DNA of 42,247 nucleotides, taken from the NCBI GenBank assembly GCA_007117135.1, contig SKHB01000005.1, positions 1-42,247 of the forward strand. Reading direction: 5' to 3'. Of the stretch, positions 8,391-16,486 are shown piece after piece. Position numbers and translations under genes: made by a program. Numbering within the stretch: the stretch's first letter is position 1; each line of letters starts with the position of its first letter. This DNA is from Microbacteriaceae bacterium (GTDB taxonomy: Bacteria; Actinomycetota; Actinomycetes; Actinomycetales; Microbacteriaceae). Under the pieces are notes generated by a model. The model searched no databases. It worked only from the letters and a program-made list of their open reading frames with translations, and was not told where the DNA came from.

Positions 8391-8848
8391 GTGTGTCAAA
8401 GGGTGTCGTCCGGTTTTTGGCGGCAACCACGGGCCTTGATCTGAGTGTCACCGAAATGGCTGACAGCACTCACACCGCCCAGGAGGCTGCTGACGCAGTG
8501 GGGGCCCCGGTGGCAGCGATTGTCAAGTCCCTCGTGTTTTTAGCGGACGGTGAACCACTTCTGGTACTGGTGTCAGGACCCAACCGGGTTGATGTTGGCG
8601 CGTTGGGTGAACGTCTTGGTGTGACACTCCAGAAAGCAGATGCCGATGCGGTGAAAGCTGCCACCGGATATTCGATTGGTGGAGTCCCCCCCTTCGGTCA
8701 CCCCACGCCGCTTCGATGCGTCATGGATGAAGACTTCATGGCGTTAGAACAACTGTGGGCGGCGGCGGGCAGTCCGAAGGCAGTGTTTCCGATCAGCCCG
8801 GAAAAACTTTTGGAACTTTCTCAGGCGTCGCTCGTTCGAGTGACCTAA
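8387..8848 (+). CDS. YbaK/EbsC-family aminoacyl-tRNA deacylase
   Basis: 153 aa with a GTG start overlapping the upstream stop by 4 bases. This family hydrolyses mischarged aminoacyl-tRNAs, typically Cys-tRNA(Pro) or Ala-tRNA(Pro), acting in trans to prolyl-tRNA synthetase. The diagnostic segments are IVKSLVFLADGEPLLVLVSG, the invariant lysine in that stretch, and ATGYSIGGVPPFGH near residues 92-106. A rho-independent terminator 17 nt after the stop closes the operon. Confidence 0.9.
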   Translation: MSVSKGVVRFLAATTGLDLSVTEMADSTHTAQEAADAVGAPVAAIVKSLVFLADGEPLLVLVSGPNRVDVGALGERLGVTLQKADADAVKAATGYSIGGVPPFGHPTPLRCVMDEDFMALEQLWAAAGSPKAVFPISPEKLLELSQASLVRVT

Positions 8849-8864
8849 CCCCCTAGACTTTTTG

Positions 8865-8887
8865 ACGGGTGCGCAGGCACCCGTTTT
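8865..8887 (+). terminator. Intrinsic terminator after the Sir2-phosphatase-YbaK operon
   Basis: A perfect 8-bp stem ACGGGTGC (65-72 of this line, 8865-8872) pairs with GCACCCGT (8877-8884) around a GCAG loop, and the T of the stem continues into TTTT (8884-8887). It separates this operon from treS. Confidence 0.85.
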
Positions 8888-8914
8888 CGTCCCACTGCCA
8901 CTATTGGAGTATGT

Positions 8915-10612
8915 GTGAGCTTTAGCGCCCCCTTTGCCCACCCCGGTTTACACCACGACCCCCAGTGGTATCGGCGGGCAGTGTTCTACGAGGTGATGGT
9001 TCGAGGTTTTGCTGATTCTGACGGCGACGGTGTGGGAGATTTGCCGGGGCTTATCGCGAAGCTTGACTACTTGGAGTGGTTGGGGGTGGACGCCCTATGG
9101 TTGCCCCCGTTTTATTCCTCTCCCCTGCTGGATGGAGGGTATGACGTTGCTGATTACCGTTCCGTTTTGCCAGACTTTGGCACCCTCGATGACTTCCAGG
9201 AACTCGTCACACAGGCACACCAACGAAACATGCGGGTAGTTATTGACTTGGTACTCAACCATACGTCTAGCGAACACGAGTGGTTCCAAATGTCCCGCAG
9301 TGACCCCAACGGCCCCTACGGTGACTATTACGTGTGGAGCGATACGGACGAGATTCGCCAAAACATTCGCATCATTTTCACCGACACGGAACAATCCAAC
9401 TGGGCGTTTGACGCAGAGAGGCGCCAGTTCTACTTCCACCGCTTCTTCTCCCACCAACCAGACCTCAACTACGGCAATCCGGCGGTCCACCAAGAAATGT
9501 TTGACGTCGCCCGGTATTGGTTAGACATGGGTGTTGACGGTTTCCGTTTAGACGCCGTGCCCTACCTGTATGAATCGGATGAGGGCACCGGGGAATCTGA
9601 GCCGGAAACCCATGATTTTATTCGGGCGATGCGCGCCATGATGGACAAAGAGTATCCGGGTCGGGCGCTGATTGCGGAGGCCAACCAGTGGCCCAGAGAA
9701 GTGGCGGCCTACTTCGGCACCGAAGATGACCCCGAATGCCACATGGCATTCGATTTTCCCGTGATGCCAAGAATTTTCTACGCCCTCCGGTCACAAGACA
9801 CGTCCAGTTTGAAAGAAGTGTTGAGTGAGCAGACAGAAATTCTCCCGGGGACAAGCTGGGCAGTGTTTTTGAGAAATCACGACGAGCTCACCCTTGAAAT
9901 GGTGACCGACGAAGAACGCCAAGCCCTCTACGGCTGGTATGCCTATGACCCCAGAATGAGGGTGAATGTCGGCATCAGGCGGCGCCTAGCGCCCCTTCTG
10001 GACAACTCGCGCCACGAACTGGAATTAGTGCACGCCATCCTGTTGTCGCTTGCTGGGTCACCGTTTTTGTATTACGGGGACGAAATTGGCATGGGGGACA
10101 ACATTTGGTTGAACGACAGAGACTCGTCGAGAACACCGATGCAGTGGACACCAGATCGAAACGCTGGTTTTAGTGCTTCTGACCCGGGAAAACTGTTCCT
10201 CCCCGTCGTCCAGTCGCTCGTCTACCACTACAGCGCGGTGAATGTTGAAACAGAACTTGCACAGCCACGATCCCTCCTGCACTTTGTGAGGAAAATTGTT
10301 CACCTGCGCAAAGCCCACCCGGTTTTCGCCGTCGGTGACCTGATGGTGTGCCCCACGGACAATGGCTCCGTGTTGGCGTATGTCAGACAGACCACCCAGG
10401 AGAATTGTCAGCCCGGTGAGCGGCCAGAGACCATCCTCTGTGTGTTTTCGTTCGCCCACTACCCCACCACCGCTAACGTGACGCTCCCCGACCAGGTGGT
10501 GGCCGATAGGGTCACCGACCTGTTCGGCGGGGCCACGTTCCCGTCGGCGGTTGACGGAAAAATTACTCTCACTCTTGGCACCCAGGGTTTCTACTGGTTG
10601 TCACTGTCTTAG
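8915..10612 (+). CDS. treS: Trehalose synthase (maltose alpha-D-glucosyltransferase)
   Basis: 565 aa, GH13 family. TreS interconverts maltose and trehalose by intramolecular transglucosylation, linking trehalose with glycogen/alpha-glucan metabolism in actinobacteria. The start of the barrel is WYRRAVFYEVMVRGFADSDGDGVGDLPG. The catalytic residues are visible: nucleophile D213 in GFRLDAVPY, acid/base E255 in LIAEANQWP and D323 in FLRNHDELTLE. YYGDEIGMGDNIWLNDRDSSRTPMQW, a TreS-type stretch, follows. Length is usual for stand-alone TreS, with no fused maltokinase. The start is a GTG with TTGGAG upstream. It is followed by only 32 nt before the exonuclease. Confidence 0.94.
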   Translation: MSFSAPFAHPGLHHDPQWYRRAVFYEVMVRGFADSDGDGVGDLPGLIAKLDYLEWLGVDALWLPPFYSSPLLDGGYDVADYRSVLPDFGTLDDFQELVTQAHQRNMRVVIDLVLNHTSSEHEWFQMSRSDPNGPYGDYYVWSDTDEIRQNIRIIFTDTEQSNWAFDAERRQFYFHRFFSHQPDLNYGNPAVHQEMFDVARYWLDMGVDGFRLDAVPYLYESDEGTGESEPETHDFIRAMRAMMDKEYPGRALIAEANQWPREVAAYFGTEDDPECHMAFDFPVMPRIFYALRSQDTSSLKEVLSEQTEILPGTSWAVFLRNHDELTLEMVTDEERQALYGWYAYDPRMRVNVGIRRRLAPLLDNSRHELELVHAILLSLAGSPFLYYGDEIGMGDNIWLNDRDSSRTPMQWTPDRNAGFSASDPGKLFLPVVQSLVYHYSAVNVETELAQPRSLLHFVRKIVHLRKAHPVFAVGDLMVCPTDNGSVLAYVRQTTQENCQPGERPETILCVFSFAHYPTTANVTLPDQVVADRVTDLFGGATFPSAVDGKITLTLGTQGFYWLSLS

Positions 10613-10632
10613 GAAATGTCAGTAGTGACAGT

Positions 10633-10638
10633 TAGGCT
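10633..10638 (+). promoter_or_regulatory. Putative -10 box of the exonuclease gene (leaderless)
   Basis: TAGGCT ends 6 nt before the ATG at 10645, with no Shine-Dalgarno between. This is the spacing expected when transcription starts at the start codon. A 6-bp inverted repeat ACTGTC/GACAGT (10603-10608 and 10627-10632) lies directly upstream. The -35 is weak. Confidence 0.5.
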
Positions 10639-10644
10639 CCCCTC

Positions 10645-11334
10645 ATGACGCACTGGTCCGACACTCTCGCTGTATTCGACACGGAAACGACAGGAATCAA
10701 CACCCGCGATGACCGTTTGGTGACCGCGTATATCGGGGTGATTAATCGCGAGGGTGACCTCTTGGAATCCCATTCCTGGTTGGCGAACCCGGGTATTCCC
10801 ATTCCCGATCGCGCCGCCGAAGTTCACGGCATTACCACCGAAAAAGCGATTGCCGAGGGTGCAGACGCTGCGCAGGTCGTTGCTGAGGTGGTGGCGGTAT
10901 TGCGGGAAATTCTTGCTCGCCCGCTTCCCCTCGTTGTCTACAACGCAAGTTTTGATCTGTCACTGATTCACCACGAAGCACTCCGGCACGGCGTCGACTG
11001 GTTGGACACCCCCAGGCCCGTCATTGACCCACTGGTGATTGACCGCGCTCTTGACCAGTATCGAAGAGGGAAAAGAACACTCGAGACAGTGTCCACCCAC
11101 TACGGGGTGGTCAATCCCGCCGCTCATGACGCCGAAGGCGACGCCATCACCACGGGGCTGGTGGTTCACAAACTGGTGGACAAGTTTCCCGACCAATTGT
11201 CGCTGAGCGCTGATGAGCTTCACGATCAACAAATTGTTTGGGCACAAGCCTGGGAAGACAACTTTTACGACTATTTGGAACGCAACGGTAAACCCCGCCC
11301 ACAATCACGGGGTGCATGGCCTGTTGGCCGGTAA
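10645..11334 (+). CDS. DnaQ-like 3'-5' exonuclease (DEDD family)
   Basis: 229 aa. The exonuclease fold shows ExoI VFDTETTG (D12, E14), ExoII VVYNASFDLSLI, and ExoIII AAHDAEGDA. Domains of this kind proofread as the polymerase III epsilon subunit or act as stand-alone single-strand exonucleases or RNases. This is a single-domain protein with a short tail ending RPQSRGAWPVGR, so its role is open. Its stop lies 3 nt from the end of the convergent rpmE2 gene. Confidence 0.9.
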   Translation: MTHWSDTLAVFDTETTGINTRDDRLVTAYIGVINREGDLLESHSWLANPGIPIPDRAAEVHGITTEKAIAEGADAAQVVAEVVAVLREILARPLPLVVYNASFDLSLIHHEALRHGVDWLDTPRPVIDPLVIDRALDQYRRGKRTLETVSTHYGVVNPAAHDAEGDAITTGLVVHKLVDKFPDQLSLSADELHDQQIVWAQAWEDNFYDYLERNGKPRPQSRGAWPVGR

Positions 11335-11337
11335 GCG

Positions 11338-11589
11338 CTAGGAGCCGAAGTTTTTGAACCGCTGGTTGAACTTCTCTACGCGACCGGCAGAGTCAAGAAT
11401 GCGCTGCTTGCCGGTGTAAAACGGGTGTGAGGCGCTCGAAATTTCGACATCGATCACAGGATAGGTGTTGCCGTCTTCCCATTCGACGGTTTTTTCGCTG
11501 GTCGCTGTCGACCGAGTCAAAAATGACTCGCCGGAGGTGAGGTCGCGAAAAACAACCGGCTGGTAGGAGGGGTGAATCTCTGCCTTCAT
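11338..11589 (-). CDS. rpmE2: 50S ribosomal protein L31 type B
   Basis: 83 aa. It begins [23 protein letters not shown] and contains [13 protein letters not shown] and [28 protein letters not shown], which is diagnostic of L31. It has no CxxC zinc ligands, so it is the zinc-independent C-minus type. In many actinobacteria this paralogue is induced by zinc starvation through Zur. I could not see a convincing Zur operator upstream. The ATG at 11589 has AAGG 8 nt upstream and matches the family start, so I reject the in-frame extension to 11619. Confidence 0.95.
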   Translation of the reverse strand: MKAEIHPSYQPVVFRDLTSGESFLTRSTATSEKTVEWEDGNTYPVIDVEISSASHPFYTGKQRILDSAGRVEKFNQRFKNFGS

Positions 11590-11655
11590 CACATGCACCT
11601 TTACAAAGTCTTGAGCCACGCGCGTTGCTGGCCAACATTCAACATTACCAGGTTT

Positions 11656-12441
11656 TTAGCCAGCCGACACAGCCTGGTATCGGCCATGGTTATTGGACAT
11701 GGTGAGGCGGCGACCAAAAGCGTCGGAAATGTGTTCGCTGGTGAGCACATCAGCGATAGGCCCCGCCGTCACCATTTGTCCGTCGCGCAGAAGCATGGCG
11801 TGAGTGAAGGCAGGAGGGATTTCTTCCAAATGGTGGGTGACCATCACCATGGCGGGCGCGCCCTCCCACGCCGCAAATTGGTTGAGCAGGTCAATAACAT
11901 CCTCCCGGCCCCCCACATCTAAACTTCCCGCCGGTTCATCCAGTAACAACAATTCGGGGTCAGTCATCACCGACCGGGCGATTTGAACACGTTTGCGTTC
12001 CCCATCAGACAGTGTTCCCACCAGCCTGTCGGCCATATGGTCGAGGTTCCACTCCCCCAACACTCGTGTTGCCCGCCGAACATCAACGTCATCGTAGTGT
12101 TCATTCCACCGGCCAGTCACCGCCAGTGAAGCGGTCAATACAGCATCCAACACCGTTTCATTGGCCGGTATTCGTCTGGCCATCTCACTGGAGGCAAAAC
12201 CCACCCGCGGGCGAAGGTCAAAAACGTCCGTTTTTCCGACGACTTCGTCTAACACTTCGACCCGACCAGAACTTGGGTGAATCAGTGAGGCGAGGAGGCT
12301 CAACAGTGTGGTCTTTCCCGCCCCGTTTGGGCCCATGATGACCCACCGTTCAGACGCATCAACCTGCCAGTTGATGGCATCCAGGATGGCGCGGCCATCC
12401 CTCACGACGCGGACATCTTCGAGGGAACACACAGTGGTCAT
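11656..12441 (-). CDS. ABC transporter-like ATP-binding protein
   Basis: 261 aa. A single nucleotide-binding domain with Walker A GPNGAGKTT (about residues 37-45), signature LSDGERKRVQIARSV, Walker B LLLLDEPAGSLD and H-loop MVTHHLEEIP. No permease or binding protein is encoded next to it, so the substrate, or whether it transports at all, is unknown. The ATG at 12441 fits a leaderless transcript: TAGGCT (12450-12455) sits 8 nt upstream with no Shine-Dalgarno. The gene diverges from glgC. Confidence 0.88.
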   Translation of the reverse strand: MTTVCSLEDVRVVRDGRAILDAINWQVDASERWVIMGPNGAGKTTLLSLLASLIHPSSGRVEVLDEVVGKTDVFDLRPRVGFASSEMARRIPANETVLDAVLTASLAVTGRWNEHYDDVDVRRATRVLGEWNLDHMADRLVGTLSDGERKRVQIARSVMTDPELLLLDEPAGSLDVGGREDVIDLLNQFAAWEGAPAMVMVTHHLEEIPPAFTHAMLLRDGQMVTAGPIADVLTSEHISDAFGRRLTMSNNHGRYQAVSAG

Positions 12442-12449
12442 GATGACCA

Positions 12450-12455
12450 AGCCTA
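12450..12455 (-). promoter_or_regulatory. Putative -10 box of the ABC ATPase gene (leaderless)
   Basis: On the minus strand TAGGCT is followed by 8 nt and then the ATG. There is no Shine-Dalgarno. The -35 position (GTGCCG with a 17-bp spacer) matches the consensus poorly. Confidence 0.45.
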
Positions 12456-12497
12456 GCCTGGCTATCCCCACCCGGCACGCTGACGGCCCCGGTGGCC

Positions 12498-12503
12498 TAA
12501 ACT
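12498..12503 (+). promoter_or_regulatory. Putative -10 box of glgC (leaderless)
   Basis: TAAACT is followed by GAATAT and then the GTG start at 12510. A 6-nt gap without a Shine-Dalgarno suggests transcription starts at the start codon. It lies 43 bp from the divergent -10 of the ABC ATPase gene. Confidence 0.5.
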
Positions 12504-12509
12504 GAATAT

Positions 12510-13748
12510 GTGATCGGGCCGAAAGTGTTCGGAATTGTCCTCGCTGGAGGTGAGGGCAAGAGACTGATGCCCTTGACGAAGGACCGCGCGAAGCCCGCCG
12601 TGCCTTTTGCCGGCCATTATCGACTGATTGACTTCGCCATTTCGAACCTGATCAATTCCAGTCTTCGGCAGATCGTTGTTCTCACTCAATACAAGTCACA
12701 TTCTTTGGACCGTCACGTGTCACAAACCTGGCGGCTCAGCGGCATGCTCAACGCATACGTGGCGAGTGCTCCGGCGCAACAGCGGCTCGGCAAAAGATGG
12801 TTTGCTGGCTCAGCAGATGCGATTTATCAGAGTTTGAACCTGATTCGGGACGAAAATCCCGACATTGTGGTGGTCGTCGGAGCAGACCACGTTTATCGGA
12901 TGGACTTCGAGCAGATGGTCCGCGCTCACAGGGAGTCTGGCGCCGGGGTCACCGTGTCGGGAATTCGTCAACCTAAAGAGTTGGCTCATCAGTTTGGGGT
13001 TATTCAAACTGACCCGAATGACCCCACCAAGATTGCCGAGTTTTTAGAAAAACCCACTGAGGTGGAGGGTCTGGCCGACTCCCCCGACGAAGTACTCGTC
13101 TCGATGGGTAATTACGTCTTTGATGCGGATGTGTTGATTGCCGCTGTCACCGAAGATGCCGACCATGACGATTCCGACCATGACATGGGCGGCGACGTGA
13201 TCCCGGCTTTCGTGGAGAGAGGCGACGCCCGCGTTTACGACATGTCACTCAATGAGGTTCCCGGGGCGAGGGCGCAAGACCGCCTCTATTGGAGAGACGT
13301 GGGAACTATTGACTCGTTCTACGAAGCCCACATGGATCTCATCTCCTCCGACCCGATATTCAATTTGTATAACGCGCAGTGGCCGATATACCTGCAACAG
13401 TGGAACACCCCTCCGGCCAAGTTCGTCCAAGACGCGAACGGCAACCCTGGCCGCATGGCGGACTCGATTGTCTCACTGGGATGCGTTATCCAAGGGGGAA
13501 CAGTTGTTGGCAGTATTTTGAGCCCGGGAGTGCACTTGCTCTCAGGGGCCACCGTCGAACAGTCTGTCGTTTTTGAACGATGCGTTATTGGCGAGGGCGC
13601 GACTGTTCACCGGGCCATCTTGGACAAAGGTGTTCGGGTGACTCCTGGTGCGAGTATTGGGGTTGACCCGGTCGAAGACCGTGCGAGGGGATATACGGTA
13701 ACCCCGTCGGGCATTACTGTTGTGGCGAAAGGTCTCGTCGTCACATGA
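12510..13748 (+). CDS. glgC: Glucose-1-phosphate adenylyltransferase (ADP-glucose pyrophosphorylase)
   Basis: 412 aa. GlgC makes ADP-glucose from ATP and glucose-1-phosphate, the committed step for bacterial glycogen and alpha-glucan synthesis. The nucleotidyltransferase motif [13 protein letters not shown] is at residues 11-23, followed by [11 protein letters not shown], the [12 protein letters not shown] segment, [11 protein letters not shown] and the effector/sugar region FLEKPTE. A C-terminal left-handed beta-helix (repeats such as [22 protein letters not shown]) follows. Length is normal. No glgA or glgB is in the window; treS is 2 kb upstream and could use the same glucan pool. serB follows after 13 nt. 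Confidence 0.96.
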   Translation: MIGPKVFGIVLAGGEGKRLMPLTKDRAKPAVPFAGHYRLIDFAISNLINSSLRQIVVLTQYKSHSLDRHVSQTWRLSGMLNAYVASAPAQQRLGKRWFAGSADAIYQSLNLIRDENPDIVVVVGADHVYRMDFEQMVRAHRESGAGVTVSGIRQPKELAHQFGVIQTDPNDPTKIAEFLEKPTEVEGLADSPDEVLVSMGNYVFDADVLIAAVTEDADHDDSDHDMGGDVIPAFVERGDARVYDMSLNEVPGARAQDRLYWRDVGTIDSFYEAHMDLISSDPIFNLYNAQWPIYLQQWNTPPAKFVQDANGNPGRMADSIVSLGCVIQGGTVVGSILSPGVHLLSGATVEQSVVFERCVIGEGATVHRAILDKGVRVTPGASIGVDPVEDRARGYTVTPSGITVVAKGLVVT

Positions 13749-13761
13749 GAGGGTGCGGTCG

Positions 13762-14409
13762 GTGACAAACCGTGTTTTGGTTGTGTTGGACATCGACTCA
13801 ACTCTGATCAATGAAGAAGGCTTGGACCTGCTTGCCGGCCATGCCGGCAGTGATATTGCCTCCGCGGTGGCGTCAATAACCGATCAGGCAATGGCGGGGG
13901 AACTTGATTTCGCCGACAGCCTCGTCAAACGTGTCGCACTATTGGAGGGCCAGCCGGTTTCACTGCTGCAACAAGTTGCCCAGACACTCACACTCACCGA
14001 CGGCGCCACCGCCCTGATTGACGCCATTCATGACGCCGGCGGACTCGTGGGGGCTGTCTCAGGAGGGTTTCACGAACTGGTTGACCCACTGGCCTCTCGG
14101 ATTGGTCTCGACCACTGGCTAGCCAACCGTTTTGAGGTCCATGGTGGGCGGCTCACCGGGCGGGTTATTGGTGACATTGTTGACGCCCACGCGAAGGCCA
14201 CGTTTCTCACCCACTGGGCTGATCATTATGGGATCCCGCAGGCCCACACCATTGCGGTTGGCGACGGGGCAAACGATGTGGCAATGTTTGCGGCCGCCGG
14301 CGTGTCCGTATCGTTTTGTGGGAAGCCGGTGGCGAATGAGCAGGCGACGGTCTGCATCGAACAGCGCGACCTTGCCCGTGTCCTCGACTACGTGCCAGCT
14401 GGTGCCTAG
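13762..14409 (+). CDS. serB: Phosphoserine phosphatase (HAD family)
   Basis: 215 aa. Dephosphorylates O-phospho-L-serine, the last step of serine synthesis. HAD motif I is LDIDSTL (D10 nucleophile, D12), motif II lies around VGAVSGGF and motif III/IV is AVGDGANDVAMFAAAGVSV. It has no N-terminal ACT domain, so it is the short form. I chose the GTG at 13762 (MTNRVLVVLDID), which has GAGAGG upstream; a start at 13720 would overlap glgC. The 3' end overlaps the convergent fabG by 4 bases. Confidence 0.92.
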   Translation: MTNRVLVVLDIDSTLINEEGLDLLAGHAGSDIASAVASITDQAMAGELDFADSLVKRVALLEGQPVSLLQQVAQTLTLTDGATALIDAIHDAGGLVGAVSGGFHELVDPLASRIGLDHWLANRFEVHGGRLTGRVIGDIVDAHAKATFLTHWADHYGIPQAHTIAVGDGANDVAMFAAAGVSVSFCGKPVANEQATVCIEQRDLARVLDYVPAGA

Positions 14410-15116
14410 TGGCCCATTCCGAGGCCGCCATCGACTGGAATGACAGCTCCGGAAATATATCCGGCCGCATCCGACGCGAGCCACGTCACGACTCCTGCGA
14501 CTTCTGCCGGCTCAGCAAACCGTCCGGCGGGAATAGCGGCCAGGTAGGTGGTTTTTTGTTCCTCGGAGAGCTCTTTTGTCATATCCGTGTCAATAAAACC
14601 TGGGGCAACCACGTTGGCGGTAATACCTCGACTGCCTAACTCTCTGGTCACAGACCGGGCAAACCCGACAAGCGCCGACTTTGAGGAAGCGTAGTTCACC
14701 TGCCCGGCAGACCCATACAGTCCCACCACGCTGGATATCAGGATCACGCGGCCAAATTTCCCGCGAATCATCGACTTGATGCTGCGTTTCACCACCCGGA
14801 AAACCCCGCCCAGGTTGGTGTTGATGACATCGTCGAAGTCGTCATCGCTCATCCGCATCAGCAGAGTGTCGCGAGTTATCCCGGCGTTTGCGACCAACAC
14901 TTCGACGGGGCCAAGCTTTTCTTCGACCTCAGCGATAGCGTTATCCAGGCTGTCACCGTCGGTGACATCTGCGGTGACAGTGAGGGAGCCGTCCGGACCC
15001 AGACCGTTTCTCGCGGTTACCGCAACGCGGTGACCTTCTGAAAGAAACGCTTGGGCAATGGCGTAACCGATTCCGCGGTTACCACCGGTGATGAGGACAG
15101 TTCGAGGCTGGTTCAT
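14406..15116 (-). CDS. fabG: 3-oxoacyl-ACP reductase (SDR family)
   Basis: 236 aa. FabG reduces 3-oxoacyl-ACP with NADPH in fatty acid elongation. The Rossmann cofactor site TGGNRGIG is at residues 10-17, NAG is in VANAGITRD, the catalytic Ser is in ILISSVVG, and YASSK provides Tyr and Lys. PGFIDTDMT and the C-terminal VIPVDGGLGMGH are typical. I chose ATG 15116, since TATGCT (15125-15130) ends 8 nt upstream as in a leaderless transcript; GTG 15122 lies too close to that box. Confidence 0.9.
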   Translation of the reverse strand: MNQPRTVLITGGNRGIGYAIAQAFLSEGHRVAVTARNGLGPDGSLTVTADVTDGDSLDNAIAEVEEKLGPVEVLVANAGITRDTLLMRMSDDDFDDVINTNLGGVFRVVKRSIKSMIRGKFGRVILISSVVGLYGSAGQVNYASSKSALVGFARSVTRELGSRGITANVVAPGFIDTDMTKELSEEQKTTYLAAIPAGRFAEPAEVAGVVTWLASDAAGYISGAVIPVDGGLGMGH

Positions 15117-15124
15117 AAACACTA

Positions 15125-15130
15125 AGCATA
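15125..15130 (-). promoter_or_regulatory. Putative -10 box of fabG (leaderless)
   Basis: TATGCT on the minus strand is followed by TAGTGTTT (8 nt) and ATG, without a Shine-Dalgarno. It lies 18 bp from the divergent -10 of the DUF3099 gene. Confidence 0.5.
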
Positions 15131-15147
15131 TGCGGAGGCTTAGGGGT

Positions 15148-15153
15148 TAGCAT
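15148..15153 (+). promoter_or_regulatory. Putative -10 box of the DUF3099-SURF1 operon
   Basis: TAGCAT is followed by 9 nt and ATG at 15163, with no Shine-Dalgarno. This is consistent with a leaderless or nearly leaderless transcript. Confidence 0.4.
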
Positions 15154-15162
15154 GGCCCTAAC

Positions 15163-15438
15163 ATGACTGAGCCCCATTCCATCACCTCCCTTCCTGTTGC
15201 GCCGGAAGTGGAGAGAAAATCGCGCATGATCAAATATTCAATCGCGATGGGTGTTCGCATTGTCTGTATTGGCCTGTGTTTTGTCACACCGGGATGGTGG
15301 TTGCTATTGCCGGCGACCGGAGCAGTTCTTTTGCCCTACTTTGCTGTGCTGGTCGCCAACCAAGTGGTCAAAACTCCCTCCACTGCGGAGGCTTACAACC
15401 CCGGTGCGCTGGTTCGAGTGGAACAACCACCCTCATAA
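15163..15438 (+). CDS. DUF3099 family small membrane protein
   Basis: 91 aa. After a polar N-terminus (about 25 residues) come two hydrophobic segments, roughly IAMGVRIVCIGLCFV and WWLLLPATGAVLLPYFAVLVAN, joined by a short TPG turn, then a polar tail. This matches the actinobacterial DUF3099 layout; no function is known for the family. The stop overlaps the next ATG as TAATG, so the small Cys/His protein that follows is translationally coupled, and SURF1 is coupled to that. Confidence 0.75.
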   Translation: MTEPHSITSLPVAPEVERKSRMIKYSIAMGVRIVCIGLCFVTPGWWLLLPATGAVLLPYFAVLVANQVVKTPSTAEAYNPGALVRVEQPPS

Positions 15439-15656
15439 TGCTGGGGATGTCAGGGCCCGGCCGGGCCATGTGTTCCAAAAAGGACTGTGCGCTCGATGCG
15501 TCGCGGTCGATTGTGTGGCGCAATCCGAAAATTCATGACGAGACGCGTGAAAAAGTGTGGCTGTCGTGTGGGGAGCATGAAGAATTCTTTTTGGAATATT
15601 TAGGGGCACGGAATTTTCCTGTCCGGTCGGACGAGTTTGTGGTGAGTGAATCGTGA
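15438..15656 (+). CDS. Small Cys/His protein of unknown function, coupled to SURF1
   Basis: About 72 aa. It has C12, C17, C44 and H47, a C-x4-C-x26-C-x2-H pattern that could hold a metal ion such as zinc. The segments VWRNPKIHDETREKVWLSCGEHEEFF and YLGARNFPV are like small conserved proteins I recall from other Microbacteriaceae, which sit before SURF1 and are often given an unreliable enzyme name. The ATG at 15438 overlaps the DUF3099 stop (TAATG); ATGs at 15447 and 15468 are alternatives. Its stop overlaps the SURF1 GTG (GTGA). No signal peptide or membrane segment is seen, so it is probably cytoplasmic. Function is unknown. Confidence 0.75.
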   Translation: MLGMSGPGRAMCSKKDCALDASRSIVWRNPKIHDETREKVWLSCGEHEEFFLEYLGARNFPVRSDEFVVSES

Positions 15657-16471
15657 AAGCGCTCTCCTTGGCCTTCACCCCCCGGTGGTTAGGGTATTTG
15701 GCTCTGGCGGTTGTCTTCGCGCTGGTCAGTGCCGTTTTTGGCGTCTGGCAGTGGGACCGGCGGGAGCAAGCAGTCACAGAAATCAGACTCATACAAACCA
15801 ATTTTGACCAGGCGCCTCAGGCCATGGGTGACGTGTTTCCGGCGACAGCGCAGTGGCATGACGACTTAAGGTGGTTACCCGTCGCACTCGAGGGCGAATA
15901 CGTGACCGAGGAGCAGCTCCTGGTGCGCACGAGGCCGCGTGGCGGGCAAGTGGGGTTCAACGTTTTGGTGCCATTGGAAACATCGTCGGGCGACGTTTTT
16001 GTGGTTGACCGTGGCTGGATTCCCACCGGTGAAACTCGTGACGAACCAGATTTCATCCCGGCTCCCCCAAGCGGCTCAGTAACGGTTGTTGTCCGGCTGT
16101 TTCCCAGTGAGCCGGAAATCGCGGGTCGTGGAGCCCCGGAAGGCCAAGTGCCGTCGGTGGCATTGGGACTCATTGACCGGATGCTTGATCAGAGGGTTGA
16201 CACCCGTGCATACGGACAGATGGTGAGCGAGGACCCGGCACCGGTGACGAGGCCGCTTGCCGCGCTCACCCCGGTCCCCGACGAAGGTCCCCATTTGAGC
16301 TACAGCATCCAATGGTTTGTTTTTGCGGCTCTTGGTTTTGTGGCGTGGGTATACCTGTTTGTGCAGGAATATCGTTATGGTCCGGCAGAGCGCAGCAAAA
16401 AACCTTCGAGAAAACGGGGCCGCGACGAAGAGTTCGAAGACGCCGTGTTTGACAGGCTCGCCGCCGGGTAG
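15653..16471 (+). CDS. SURF1 family protein (cytochrome oxidase biogenesis)
   Basis: 272 aa. SURF1/Shy1 proteins help insert heme a into subunit I of cytochrome c oxidase. A first membrane helix lies near residues 13-31 (LGYLALAVVFALVSAVFGVW), followed by the conserved WQWDRREQ. The extracytoplasmic domain includes EGEYVTEEQLLVRTRP, GFNVLVPLE and VDRGWIPTG. The second helix is SYSIQWFVFAALGFVAWVYLFV, and the tail is basic. Start GTG 15653 overlaps the previous stop. CtaA and CtaB in the same window provide the heme. Confidence 0.9.
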   Translation: MKALSLAFTPRWLGYLALAVVFALVSAVFGVWQWDRREQAVTEIRLIQTNFDQAPQAMGDVFPATAQWHDDLRWLPVALEGEYVTEEQLLVRTRPRGGQVGFNVLVPLETSSGDVFVVDRGWIPTGETRDEPDFIPAPPSGSVTVVVRLFPSEPEIAGRGAPEGQVPSVALGLIDRMLDQRVDTRAYGQMVSEDPAPVTRPLAALTPVPDEGPHLSYSIQWFVFAALGFVAWVYLFVQEYRYGPAERSKKPSRKRGRDEEFEDAVFDRLAAG

Positions 16472-16486
16472 GCGCGGAGGCTTGTT

